A stretch of 64,000 nucleotides of DNA, taken from assembly GCA_026214975.1 (NCBI GenBank), contig CM047810.1, positions 3,534,001 to 3,598,000 of the forward strand. The letters are read 5' to 3'. This stretch comes from Gentiana macrophylla (lineage: Eukaryota; Streptophyta; Magnoliopsida; Gentianales; Gentianaceae). This document shows, in pieces, positions 1-11,782 of the stretch (its first letter is position 1; each line of letters begins with the position of its first letter). A program made the translations under genes and the position numbers. The notes under the pieces were generated by a model. The model made no database searches. It saw only the letters and a program-made list of their open reading frames with translations, and was not told the DNA's origin.

Positions 1-205
1 CTATCCCGTGATCGTTAGGCATGAAGGGCATTTTCATAATTTACACTTTGTGTCTATGGCTAACATATTCGGAAGCCTATCGGGTCACACACATATGAAC
101 ATCTAGCGGATTAAAAAGTGGCTATAGTTGATAACCAAATAAGGAAAGAATTTATCTCATGCTATAAAGGTTATAGTGGTAAATTAATATTGTGGTATTT
201 ATTTA
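1..205 (+). mobile_element. Left part of a Copia-like LTR, split by the Mutator-like insertion
   Basis: This AT-rich, non-coding stretch carries wording typical of plant Copia-type LTR upstream regions. It ends in ATTTATTTA (197-205), and the same nine bases occur at 11774-11782. Reading on from there gives a continuous LTR that ends in CTAACA at 12629. I infer that this is the left piece of that LTR. Its true start lies before the window. Confidence 0.45.
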
Positions 206-309
206 TAGGTTTTTGTTCAGAAGGACAAACTATTATATTTATTAGGCTACAAGAACATGGATGATTAGAAGGGACAAAACTTATATAAACTTACCAAAAT
301 ACCCTTTTT

Positions 310-1067
310 CTAATTAAACCTAATTAGAAAACATAAACCGCATCTCTCATCAATTGCACATCTATTTTTCATCTGTAAATTCTTCTTGCCGGCAACACTA
401 TTCTGGTCGGAAATATCATCCCCCTTCTTGCCGGCAACACTATTTTGCCTTCTTCTTGCATCTGTACCTCCTTGCCGACAGCCATTGATAGGAGATGGAC
501 AGAGGACGAAAAAAGAGAGGGGTGACATGAGTGATATCCTTCCAATTTATGCTTCGATTCAGTGGATTTGCAACACGAGTTTCCAAATTCGTGAAGGCTT
601 GCTGCAATTCTGCAACCGATTCTCTGTGTCTTATGGAAGGCATTTAAAGCTATGGATTCGCAGCTTCTCCATTCAAATGGCATGGCATTTCTGATGTCAA
701 AGGTTGAAGCTTTACACTTCGAATCGGCTAGTTCAAGGAAGCCATTTTCTGGGTTTTATTCTCTGTTAATTTCTGATTTGATTCCCTGTTAATATCGCAT
801 TTATTAAACCGATTTGACTCTGAAATCTGCCCTTGAAGGTTTCAATGGCACTGATTGAAAAGATACACAGTCATCTTGAATCTGGACGGCATGGTGTTTC
901 TGTAGAGCTAAATCGAAGCTTTGAATTTTTTAATTTTGAATCGAAGCTCTGAATCTTTGAACGATTTGGGGAGGAGAAGCAGGGGGTTAGGGAGGAGAAA
1001 GAGGGGCGACGGCTATACATGTGCCGTCGGAGTTAAACGATCGGATTTGAACGCCGGAGCTGAACGC
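310..1067. other. Gene-like, moderately GC-rich filler inside the Mutator-like element; no identified gene
   Basis: Overlapping open frames on both strands at 369-694 encode up to about 100 residues, but none resembles a family I know. The strands compete and no splice-supported model emerges. The stretch ends at the AACGC duplication, where the solo LTR begins. It may be a captured gene fragment with untranslated sequence. I assign no function. Confidence 0.3.
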
Positions 1068-1753
1068 TGTTAGAAGTAATATCGTCGGGGACCATGGACC
1101 CATATTCGATGAGCTACAATAAATCGAATAAAATTATTCATCGCATGAATAATTATATCCAACCTATTAATTCCGGATTACACCACCATAAACCCGAATC
1201 GAACTCTATCGAATATAGATAACTTACACTCAATTTATGAGTCGAAAGCGTCCACCGATATAATCATTACATACGGATAAATCCTCCATTGATCGCTCAC
1301 TTCGATTCGGGATATTTCCGTAAACCCTTCTCAAACATATTATCTTTATTTACCATTAACCCCTAGTGATCAATTAGTTCATATCCAATATAATATGAAC
1401 TCGGCCGATCGATCGCTTTCTAGGGTCAACAAATAAAGAGGCTCGTCTGTCTACTTCCCGAGGAAGGAATAGATTCCATATTCGTGATAACACAGACTAC
1501 TCACTCATTCGAGAATAGAGCCAACGAAGTATTGGACCACATACTTGAGGTGATCCTTACTAACACATCAAACTCTACCCTAGTCTAAGCGTTAAATGCC
1601 TCAGTGATCACCTCAGGGATTAAGATTAATCCATATATGATCATCTTGTGATTCGATAAGACTTCTCGACACGGAATTATATCGAGAACTCAAATCAAAT
1701 CGGTCCAAATTTCTATATGATTATCATCATATATAAATGCCCCACTAGGTACC

Positions 1754-3587
1754 TGTTAGTAATACCATCCGCAGCGGAAACGATTTATGGATCTAGATCT
1801 ATAAACTACACGTAATAAAATAACTAGATCTATATCTACAAGGGGGTTGTAGAACATACCTCTTGGATCTCAAAATCCAAGTTGAAGAACCGCAATAGGA
1901 TGAACGAAGGAAAGCGTGAAGAGTACCACGATCTTCCGTACGTGTGATCCAAGCAACTCCCGGTGGAAGGAAATTCTCGACTCGAACCCTTCCGATATGC
2001 TACCCGGAAAAAAATCTCCAAGATTTTCCCCTTGACTCCCCTTGGCCGAAATTTTCCTTCACCTCTCTAAGAGGTAGAAGTCGAAAATTGTAGTGTGTTA
2101 TTTGGCTTGGGAGAACTCTCTTTATATAGGAGAGTAAAACTTAAGCCCCAAGGATTTTATAATTAATACAAAATCAATTATGATAATCCTATTAAATAAA
2201 AGATAATCCCATAATATTCTAGAACAAATCTAGGATAATATTTATCTTTATTTCTTTCCATAAATATTTATCCAATAAATATTTTATGCACATGTCTTAT
2301 TAATCACAAGAAAACTAATTTCTTGTTCCAAAAATAAGAGGGGGGCGCCACTTTTAAATCATGACCTAGTCATAATTAATTTTTGGGCTATAACACAATT
2401 GGGCCAAGATTATGGAAAATGTCTTTTCCACATATTTAATTATTTAGCCCAACTAATTTAATAGTCCACTAAACAATTAATTCACATATCGTTTTAATAA
2501 AGTCCAACAAGAACTAAATTAATATTATTAGGATTCGACGTCCGAGAATAGCTATGCTATATTAGGAGGCACGTCGGGGACCATGGACTAATAATCAATG
2601 CTCCGATAAATCAAATAAATAATTATAGAATAATTATATTCGATAAATCAATCACAGAATATGCCACCATAATCCCGTGATCGCACTCCTCCGATTATGA
2701 GATTATATTTATCTCCTCACGAGAATAATAATAAGCGTCCATTGATATAATCATTACATATGGATTAATCCTCCATAGATTATTCATTCTAAATCGGGAA
2801 GTTACCGTTAACCCTTTTTAGAACCTCTTATCCTTATTTACCATTAACCCCTAGTGATCAATTAATTCATACAACTCACCGGTGATCAATCAATGTGATA
2901 TGAACTCGCGATCGATCGGTTTCTAGGATTAACAAATAAGTGAATCTGTCTATCTACTTCCATAAATGGAAGGAATGGATTCGTATTCGTGATAACACGG
3001 ACTACTCACTCAATCCAAAGACAATGCCAAGATGGGGTAATTCGGACCACGGACTCAGTGTAATCCTTAACCGTCAAGTCAAACTTCATACCGATTCAAG
3101 CGTTTGATCGTGATCACCTCGAGATTAAGATATATCCATAAATATGATCATCCATTGATTCGATAAGACTTCTCGATTACGGAATTATATCGAGAACTCT
3201 AATCAAATCGGTCCAAATTTCTATATGATATATCTATCATATATAAATGCCCCATTAGGTTCTCTTAACCGAAAGTCCGGATAAGACAATCACACCTATT
3301 GTGTTCAGGCGCATTAATAGCACGTTAAAGGAGAGACCCGATACTCTCGATTAACTTCACTACGGGCTAATTGTATTTTAAGTACATCTTTACTAACTCA
3401 ATCCTCCGTGTATATACCATACACCTCGAGTTAAGTGATTACATAAACGATATACTTTAGGGTTTTCTGTAGTGTAATTACTATTGTCACATCGGTGAAT
3501 ATGAGAATAATAAATATGAATAACAATATCATTTCATTTATTAAATAAAACAATTACAAAATTGTCTTTCGGGCATCACACCTAACA
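1754..3587 (-). repeat. 3' LTR of the LARD-like element
   Basis: This copy is 1834 bp, runs from TGTTAG to CTAACA on the plus strand, and pairs with 9149-10978. The first roughly 345 bp are identical between the two copies, including a chance 61-codon open frame at 1836-2021. The rest differs by scattered substitutions and short indels. A TATATA-containing motif at 2120-2130 corresponds to the LTR promoter on the minus strand. Confidence 0.85.
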
Positions 3588-3600
3588 ATCTCCCACTTGC
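3588..3600 (-). promoter_or_regulatory. Polypurine tract of the LARD-like element
   Basis: On the minus strand GCAAGTGGGAGAT directly precedes TGTTAGG of the 3' LTR. Purine-rich AAGTGGGAGATTGTT junctions are typical of plant Copia elements and prime second-strand DNA synthesis. Confidence 0.7.
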
Positions 3601-6600
3601 ACGAAAGCATGTGATTAATTGTTTTAGAGCACACCCTATTATTTAAAATACAACAAACTACATCTCCCACTTGCTCTAAAGCAATGGAGACTCATCCCGT
3701 ATTCTAGTACCCATTAAGCATATCATAACCATTTCAGATTCCAAAATACACTCCGAGTATGCCGTCGTAGGATAGGTCAGTGACTCGGGGAGTACCTACA
3801 TCTAAATGTCATGGGTCTTAATGATTAGTCAGGTTGTCGGCTCGAGACGATCCGTAGAATCGAAACGTTACCGGTCCATCAAATCATGTGGTACTGAGTA
3901 AACACTGAGCCCGAGATCGACTTAACGATCATCCTCAATCTGACTTAAAGTCAAAATCAGTGTATCACACATATCCAGGTTCACACATGAATATGTCCGC
4001 ATATTGTTCCTCGTTCTCTTCAAGATACTAAAGGACATACTAAACTTGCTTTGTTAACCGCCGAATCTAAGATTCGATCAAAGTTGACGTTCAATAACCT
4101 GACCATCTCTTACTAGAAAGAGAATCTATCCCATTTCTCTTGATCCGAAGATTTAGAGAGTCATTCGAGGCATAGGGTAGAACTTCCTCGTTGAATGTTG
4201 CATACATGGATGCATCATCTTAACCAATAAGATGGATGGGAAACCAAAGTGATCGATTCTAATGAATTCGACCGAGTCAAACTCTTAAGAATGTTGTCCA
4301 AATCTCATTCACAGTGAGAGAATTGTGGTATCGTCAGATTCTGACTTTAGATAACACACCCATGTTGATTCCAACTGGTGCAGTGTTATCCTTCACAAAC
4401 ACTAATTTATATATTCACTACTGCACTAAAATTGATATCCAGTCTACAAAAGACTCATCAATATTCTGGTCAAATCCACATATTGTAGAAATATATGACT
4501 TCCAATGACCGAGAGGTTTGCCTTTTATCCACAAAGGACATAAGCCTTGACAGTCATCCTGTCATAAGTTCATAAGTCAATACCCTTACATTTTGAATGA
4601 ATCCGGACTCCGTTTGTTTGGCAAGAAAGTCTCGAGGAATCACCCTATTTTCTCGCTTTTGAACGAAATCATGCAATACCGAACTCATTCTACTCTTTTC
4701 CATGTAGATCCAATTACTCCCACTGGGCCCGAGGACGCTCAGGTGGTTCTACAAGAGCATGAACAATTGGAGTACCGAACTCCATTCACAGGGGTTATGG
4801 CTATTAAACCAACCTCTATTATCGAGAATCTATATCGCTCACAAAAGAGCCATAGGTCATCAATCGATCCTCAGACTATAAAGTCCGCCGAACCCGTAAT
4901 GGGTAATGGATAAACCATACTCCCACTACATTCTGGGTGGATCGAAATTCTGATCTAGTTTAGTAGTATTTAGTGTTATCACCAACAACCGATGTTGGAT
5001 GTGGTGCGATTTTAATCGAGTTAGTAACTACCTTGAGTAAACGTACTTCAAGGTTTAAGGTTTTACTGTTCATAGACTCTATCAGAAAGGACGCAATAGT
5101 ATAACTGTCCCTTCCCGATTTCAAGAATCTTATAACAAACCTTTTTCTCAATGCTACAAGATATAGAACGATTGGTCACTGACCGAACGTGTTCGCGAAA
5201 TTTCCAGACCTACCTTCAAGCACCGTGTGCTAAATGCTTATATTTATGGAAGTGGGGTGAACCGAATCCACACCTTATCCGTAAATTCCAAAGCATATTC
5301 TAGGTAGACTTCTCGGTCTTACATTTCAATGTAAACCGATATTTTGCTTCTAATATCTTTATTGAGTTATGCAGTGTATTGTAGCACATCTAAAAACATA
5401 TATAAGGCAATTTTACGGTTTCTCACTTAGTGAGAACATGTCACAATGAGGCGGTGAGCATCGTCTCGAGGACTATGAATGGCCTATTCCGAGTATAGAA
5501 TACTCTATCTCTGTTGAAAACAGAGAAACCTCAAAATATTTTGGATAAGCGACCGGAGTGTTCGAATAGTTATCGGACAAAAGTCACTACTCGGAAGCTC
5601 CTACTAGCTTGTATCTTTCATCGAGACTCGAAGGTCGTCATAAACAAGCTATGTTACTTCTTTATAACCATTATCCTTTTCCGATTGAAAGGAAACTTAG
5701 TCATTGAACCTTTGAGACAATATAACCAGACTGGGAGAAAAGGAATCACCCTGAGCCAGTCTTCAGGTCATGTCTTTTAGGGACTATGCACTAACTATGG
5801 AATATGAAGAAGCGTTTATCTAAATATAGAAACCAATTGCTCTTAATAGTTCTTAAGATGTGTTTTATATACATATTTGATTCTAAGTGGTTTTGACTTT
5901 ATCAAACAAAAGTCCGAGTCTTGGATTAAATTTACAAATGGTATATTCACTTTCATACGACAAACAAATTATCGAATAGAAGGTAAATCCATTCGTTCAA
6001 CGAATCTTAAGCAGAAAATAAATTTTCCGCGATATCCAAGGATTGAACCCGAGATTCATTTCCTTATTTCACTCCCACTATTCTAGCTAAAATTAAGCGC
6101 CCGTTGTTTACTCTTTTAATCGTTGAATGCCTTTGCTACCTTGTTCTTCCAAAGAACTTAGCTCGAGAAAATCACCAAGGATTCATAGGTTGGTGATCCA
6201 AAATCACTTTCCTTATCCTATGATTTTCGATTAATTAATTTTCGGTTCGACCTTAAAGTTTTCTCGGTTTAGGTGGCTAACACTTTTAGACATATTCACC
6301 CATTCTTGACTTTCCGTGAATGGAAAGCAGTCTTGAACCAGCGGTTCGTTTGAGTAGACACTACTTTTGAACCGTGGGATGTCTATTTCGAGTGTTACTC
6401 GTCGAGACTTCTCGGATTTTCTAATACACCAGAAAAAACAACAAATCATAACATTAAAGCTCCCACTAGTTTATCGGTTCCAAATACCGTCTAACGAGCA
6501 ATGCTTTATTTTTATGAATTTCCGATTTTTCGATTAGAAAATCTTTCGTACATAGTTCTATTGTTTCGGAAAAACAACAAATCATAGAAACTCCCACTAG

Positions 6601-9138
6601 TTCATCGATTCCAAATATCGTCTAACTAGCAACATTTCATGACTTTCCGGTTTTTCAATTAGAACGGTTATGTGTGTAGTCAGTTACACTTTTCTAATGT
6701 TCTAGAAAAACAACAAATCATAAAGCTCCCACTAGTTCATCGATTCCAAATATCGTCCAACTAGTAACACTTCATGATTTTCCAATTTTCAATTAGAAAA
6801 TTACTCGTGTAATTACTACATACTCAAAATTCACTAGAAGAATTTCAAAGTCCAAAGTCACCTTTAAACTAAGTTTGTCTTCCGTTTTGACAGAATGACA
6901 CTAGTGACATGCCTATATGTCCTTTGGTTTTAAAAGGCTTAAGAGAAAATATCTCTTCGAAAATTAATTGCATTATCGATTAACTAGTTCAACGTCCTAG
7001 TTACTTTCCACTTTTAACGAAGTCAATACTAGTCAATTATAAATTTTTAAGCAATTTAGTAAGGGATAATCTTTGTAAATAAAATGACATAAATTAATTC
7101 AAGTTTAACACTACTATATTAATTTTAGGAATTGTAAACTAAAAATTAAGTCTACTCTACCATTCCAAGGTTTTAACCTCGCATCTCGAGTGCCGCCTTA
7201 GGGTAGGTCAAAGAGATGACGGTTAAATCGAGACAATCTCATCAATGAATAACTTTGTGAGAATCGAACATCCCACGAGAATCGAACATCCCTTTATTCA
7301 TTGACTACCTTCCTTTTAGCCTAGATATTATCAAAAATACCCATGATGAGTGTGACCTACTATATCGGATCTCTTAGGTACGCCCCAGTATGCCGTCTTA
7401 GGATAGGTCGGTGACCCAACGAGTACCGGAAATCCTATCCTTTGGAGACCAAGCCATAAATGTTGATAAGGCGAACACCATCCTTAGGGGGACGAAATCA
7501 AAGCGCCTCGGCGTCACCCTTCTCTCACTTACTTGTATCTATAGTAGAGGCCGTGGGGTTGTTTGTCGCCCCCCCGCTCCCACTCAATATTTTGGAAGTG
7601 GTTGTGGGTTAACTAACCACGTCTTTTTGATGTTAACATAAAAGCACATCAAATCAAGGATTCGAATGGTGTCGGTAACGTAGGCAAGCCTACCCGCCCT
7701 ATTCGTTGGAACATATGTGATGATCGGACGAAATCGGGTCAAGACGGCCTTATTGAGATAAGAAGGAATCACCCTCCGTTCTCCGGTGTAGCTTAGTCTT
7801 GCCGGACCCCGTGCATACATCACACTAGGAGGTTAAGTCGGTCGAGCCTTAGCTCGATTGACCACCCAACCTATAAGCGAACCGTTTTATCCAAGATTTA
7901 TTGTTCTTTTACCATCATTCAATCTCGTAGACACTACGAATTGAAGAACGTGATCTCGTTTGGGCTTTAAGGCGGTTCACGAGAACACACACCGAAAGGC
8001 CTAACGATTTCATAACCCGTCCTCGGATCATTAATTAGTTACTAAATTTATTAATTACCACATATTAATTAAATTTCAACTAATTACACGAGTTTGTATA
8101 CATGCCTATTTTAATTACCAAAATTAAAATTCTACATGTATGCATGGAGTGGATTTATGATATGATGCATGTCATGGCAATTCGGTTTTATATCTATTTT
8201 ATGATCAAACACATAAAAATAAATGCGGAAAATTTAAACACCGAGATGGATGGATCGTTGGCGCACGTGTATCTAATCTATTAGAAAATAAAACCAAAAC
8301 CCTAACTAGGGTTTACTACTTTCTAACTAAATCTGCAGCTGCACGAACTCTTCGATGATCGGGAAACCAAACGAACTCGGATCGGGACGAAAATTTCCAG
8401 ATCTTTTCTTCACTCCTTGAAATTCAATATGGACGGTTGGATCGGTGCTTTGACTTACCAATTTTCTCTAGTAAACCGCCAAACTTGCTGCTGAATCTGA
8501 CTTTGACTGCACTGCATCAATGACTTCCTGAGGCAGATCGGGAATCGAGATGAATCCCGATCGACCTAAAATTTTTATGGTACGTCCAAAACTCCAAGTT
8601 GATCAATCTGAACGGTCGGATTTGCTTTTCAACGGTCCAAACTCTCCCAGAAAATCGAGGAAGTCACAGATAGTGTTTCTGTGAATCCTGCGTTTTTCTG
8701 TTACAGCAGCCTCTTCGCAGCATCAAACGGATATCGAAACGGACTCTGATCGACGCCAAAATTTGTGGAGTTGATCATCATCTTCTAATCTTGATTCTGA
8801 ACGGAGGGATCTTCGTTTCAACGGTTCGATCAACGGGAAACACGAAATAACTAAACAGCTACTAAACAGATCTATTTTCTGGAAATTAAAATTGCAATAA
8901 AAAAGAATTACATAATTTCCTATACTCATATGGACGAATTTTCATCGTTTATATGAGTTTACAATAGATCTAACGGGTAAACAGTGCCAACCCCAATCCA
9001 TCTCTTCAACCACGACATTCATAAGCATAAAAAATAATCATGCATGCGCCCCATTTAAAAAATTGGGACAAAAATCTACATGTTTTACCACTCCTAGATC
9101 TAATATTTTATACGTATAAATATAGATCCCCATGGCGA
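3601..9138 (-). other. Non-coding internal region of the LARD-like element
   Basis: About 5.5 kb lie between the purine tract and the primer site. Open frames are short, lie on both strands and match no retrotransposon protein. Motifs such as CTCCCACTAG and TCGAG recur, and one stretch is a threefold tandem repeat (listed separately). Long conserved non-coding interiors are known in large retrotransposon derivatives, where they may help packaging. That role is inference here. Confidence 0.65.
6431..6838. repeat. Three-copy tandem repeat, period about 136 bp, inside the LARD-like element
   Basis: Units start near 6431, 6568 and 6703. Each opens with AAACAACAAATCATA, then CTCCCACTAG, then a TCGATTCCAAATA-type stretch, CTAACTAGCAACA and TTTCCGATTTT. 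The copies differ by point changes and small indels. The CTCCCACTAG core resembles the complement of the element's own purine tract. Confidence 0.75.
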
Positions 9139-9148
9139 CTGATACCAC
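9139..9148 (-). promoter_or_regulatory. Primer-binding site (initiator tRNA-Met type) of the LARD-like element
   Basis: On the minus strand, one base after the CTAACA end of the 5' LTR, the sequence reads TGGTATCAG and then TCGCC. Plant elements primed by initiator tRNA-Met carry TGGTATCAGAGC. Nine bases match and the rest departs from the consensus. It sets the element's orientation. Confidence 0.7.
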
Positions 9149-10978
9149 TGTTAGTAATACCATCCGCAGCGGAAACGATTTATGGATCTAGATCTATAAA
9201 CTACACGTAATAAAATAACTAGATCTATATCTACAAGGGGGTTGTAGAACATACCTCTTGGATCTCAAAATCCAAGTTGAAGAACCGCAATAGGATGAAC
9301 GAAGGAAAGCGTGAAGAGTACCACGATCTTCCGTACGTGTGATCCAAGCAACTCCCGGTGGAAGGAAATTCTCGACTCGAACCCTTCCGATATGCTACCC
9401 GGAAAAAAATCTCCAAGATTTTCCCCTTGACTCCCCTTGGCCGAAATTTTCCTTCACCTCTCTAAGAGGTAGAAGTCGAAAATTGTAGTGTGTTATTTGG
9501 GCTTTTAGAACTCTCTTTATATAGGAAAGAAAACTTAAGCCCAAGGATTTTATAATTAATACAAAATCAATTATGATAATCCTATTAAATAAAAGATAAT
9601 CCCATAATATTCTAGAACAAATCTAGAATAATATTTATCTTTATTTCTTTCCATAAATATTTATCCAATAAATATTTTATGACATGTCTTATTAATCACA
9701 AAAAACTAATTTCTTGTTCCAAAAATAAGAGAAGCGCCACTTTTAAATCATGACCTAGTCATAATTAATTTTTGGGCTATAACACATAATCGCCAAGATT
9801 ATGAAAAATGTCTTTTCACATATTTAATTATTTATTTCAACTAATTTAATAGTCCACTAAACAATTAATTCACATATCGTTTTAATAAAGTCAACAAGAA
9901 CTAAATTAATATTATTAGGATTCGACGTCCGAGAATAGCTATGCTTTATATTAGGAAGCACGTCGGGACCTATGGACTAATAATCGTGGCTCCGATAAAT
10001 CAAATAAATAATTATAGAATAATTATATTCGATAAATCAATCATGTGGGAATATGCCACCATAATCCCGTGATCGCACTCCTCCGATTATGAGATTATAT
10101 TTATCTCTCACGAGAATAATAATAAGCGTCCATTGATATAATCATTACATATGGATTAATCCTCCATAGATTTATTCATTCTAAATCGGGAAGTTACCGT
10201 TAACCCTTTTTAGAACCTCTTATCCTTATTTACCATTAACCCCTAGTGATCAATTAATTCATACAACTCACTTTGGTGATCAATCAATGTGATATGAACT
10301 CGCGATCGATCGGTTTCTAGGATTAACAAATAAAGGAGGCGTCTATCTACTTCCATAAATGGAAGGAATGGATTCCGTATCTGTGATAACACGGACTACT
10401 CACTCAATCCAAGATACAATGCCAAGATGGGGTAATTCGGACCACGGACTCGGTGTAATCCTTAACCGTCAAGTCAAACTTCATGCGATTCAAGCGGTTG
10501 GTCGTGATCACCTCGAGATTAAGATATATCCATAAATATGATCATCCATTGATTCGATAAGACTTCTCGATTACGGAATTATATCGAGAACTCTAATCAA
10601 ATCGGTCCAAATTACTATATGATATATCTATCATATATAAATGCCCCATTAGGTTCTCTTAACCGAAAGTCCGGATAAGACAATCACACCTATTGTGTTT
10701 AGGTGCATTAATAGCACGTTAAAGGAGAGACCCGATACTCGATTAACTTCACTACGGGCTAATTGTATTTTAAGTACATCTTTACTAACTCAATCCTCCC
10801 GTGTATATACCATACACTGAGTTAAGTGATTACATAAACGATATACTTTAGGGTTTTCTGTAGTGTAATTACTATTGTCACATCGGTGAATATGAGAATA
10901 ATAAATATGAATAACAATATCATTTCATTTATTAAATAAAACAATTACAAAATTGTCTTTCGGGCATCACACCTAACA
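9149..10978 (-). repeat. 5' LTR of the LARD-like element
   Basis: This 1830 bp copy, bounded by TGTTAG and CTAACA, is the partner of 1754-3587. A TATA-type motif at 9514-9525 (CTTTATATAGGA on the plus strand, TCCTATATAAAG on the minus) would drive transcription to the left through the primer site and interior. Near identity with its partner suggests a fairly recent insertion, younger than the solo LTR it lies in. Confidence 0.85.
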
Positions 10979-11782
10979 AGATACCTATTACCGATGATCC
11001 GGATAATTTGTCACACTTACTGTGGTTCTAGCGCATTATTAGCAAATTAATCTTGAGACCCGTACTCAGTTAATCAACGCTACGGACTAAGTTAATTTTA
11101 GTACATCTCACTAACTCAATCCTCTTGTGTATAGCCATACACCTTTGAGTTATGTGATTACATAAACGAGTACTTAGGGTTTTCAAGTAGTGTCTTAATT
11201 ATAAACATAAATGCATATAATAAGATGAATTATTAATTGTCCTAAAACAATTAGACAATTGTCTTTCTAGGTACTACACTTCTAAACGCGGGGCCCGGGA
11301 AGAAGAAGCATTTTTTTTTTTTTGAAAAAGTTTAGGGTTTAGGATTGTTTCTATTAATTTTGTAACATTACTACATTTTTTATGTACTTTATACATTTTA
11401 TGGGTTTTATTCTTATTTGTTTTTATTTATTACGACTTGTTTATGAGATGCTACTACTTGTTTATTGCCCGTTATTATATGCTTCACGAAATTTTCTACT
11501 TGCTTTTAAAATTTATTATTATTTGTTTATTGGTATTCATTACTTTTCCATTGGATGTTCTGACATTTTATAAATTACATTCTTATTTGTTTCTTTGTAT
11601 TTATTATTTGTTTTCGTGGCTATTACCACAGTTTATCTAGTGTTGCTACGTGTTTAATGTGTAAAAAAGGTATTTTTGTCCATTTATTATGAATTTGTCC
11701 TTTCTAATCACAAAACATGTAGTAACGTCATCCAGACCCATTTATGAAATTTTTCGTCTCGTATGGCTTCCCCATTTATTTA

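Larger units (their letters stand above)
1754..10978 (-). mobile_element. Full-length non-autonomous LTR retrotransposon (LARD-like), minus strand
   Basis: Two long terminal repeats of about 1.83 kb (1754-3587 and 9149-10978), each bounded by TGTTAG and CTAACA, flank 5.56 kb of internal sequence. On the minus strand the 5' LTR is the right copy, followed by a primer-binding site; the 3' LTR is the left copy, preceded by a purine tract. No gag, protease, reverse transcriptase or integrase can be read internally in any frame; the longest open frame is 106 codons and resembles nothing. That makes it a large retrotransposon derivative relying on enzymes from elsewhere. The tRNA-Met type primer site and the AAGTGGGAG tract suggest Copia machinery. 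The flanks read AGGTACC and AGATACC, an imperfect target duplication. Confidence 0.8.
1068..11289 (-). mobile_element. Solo LTR, interrupted by a related full-length LTR element
   Basis: The left piece (1068-1753) begins TGTTAGAAGT. The right piece (10979-11284) ends ACTTCTAA, nearly its inverted repeat. AACGC lies just before the start (1063-1067) and again at 11285-11289, a five-base target duplication, although the last few LTR bases seem eroded. Both pieces are diverged but clearly related to the LTRs of the nested element; for example the CGTCGGGGACCATGGAC motif near 1085 recurs near 2573. No internal region flanks it, so it is read as a solo LTR left by recombination. It received a younger relative at 1753/10979. 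Confidence 0.65.
206..11773. mobile_element. Mutator-like (MULE/Pack-MULE-like) DNA element containing nested insertions
   Basis: The element is flanked by the same nine bases, ATTTATTTA, at 197-205 and 11774-11782, which is the duplication length usual for Mutator-like elements. The ends form a diverged inverted repeat of roughly 100 bp: 258-308 read on the minus strand resembles 11662-11710, both carrying a GGTATTTT...GTCC..TCTAATCA pattern. Without the nested LTR DNA the element would be about 1.35 kb (206-1067 plus 11290-11773). Its inside is richer in GC and gene-like, with CTTGCCGGCAACACTATT twice near 386 and 426 and a GCCGGAGCTGAACGCC stretch. That resembles gene fragments carried by Pack-MULEs, although I recognise no protein. 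No transposase is visible. The duplicated bases are of low complexity, so the class is uncertain. Confidence 0.45.

Noticed and set aside
1836..2021. A 61-codon minus-strand frame, identical in both LTRs (also 9231-9416)
   Set aside because: Identity only reflects the copying of LTRs. The peptide resembles nothing and lies in the likely R/U5 part.
4593..4913. A 106-codon plus-strand frame in the LARD interior
   Set aside because: It runs against the element's orientation and resembles no retrotransposon or host protein. The surrounding frames are closed.
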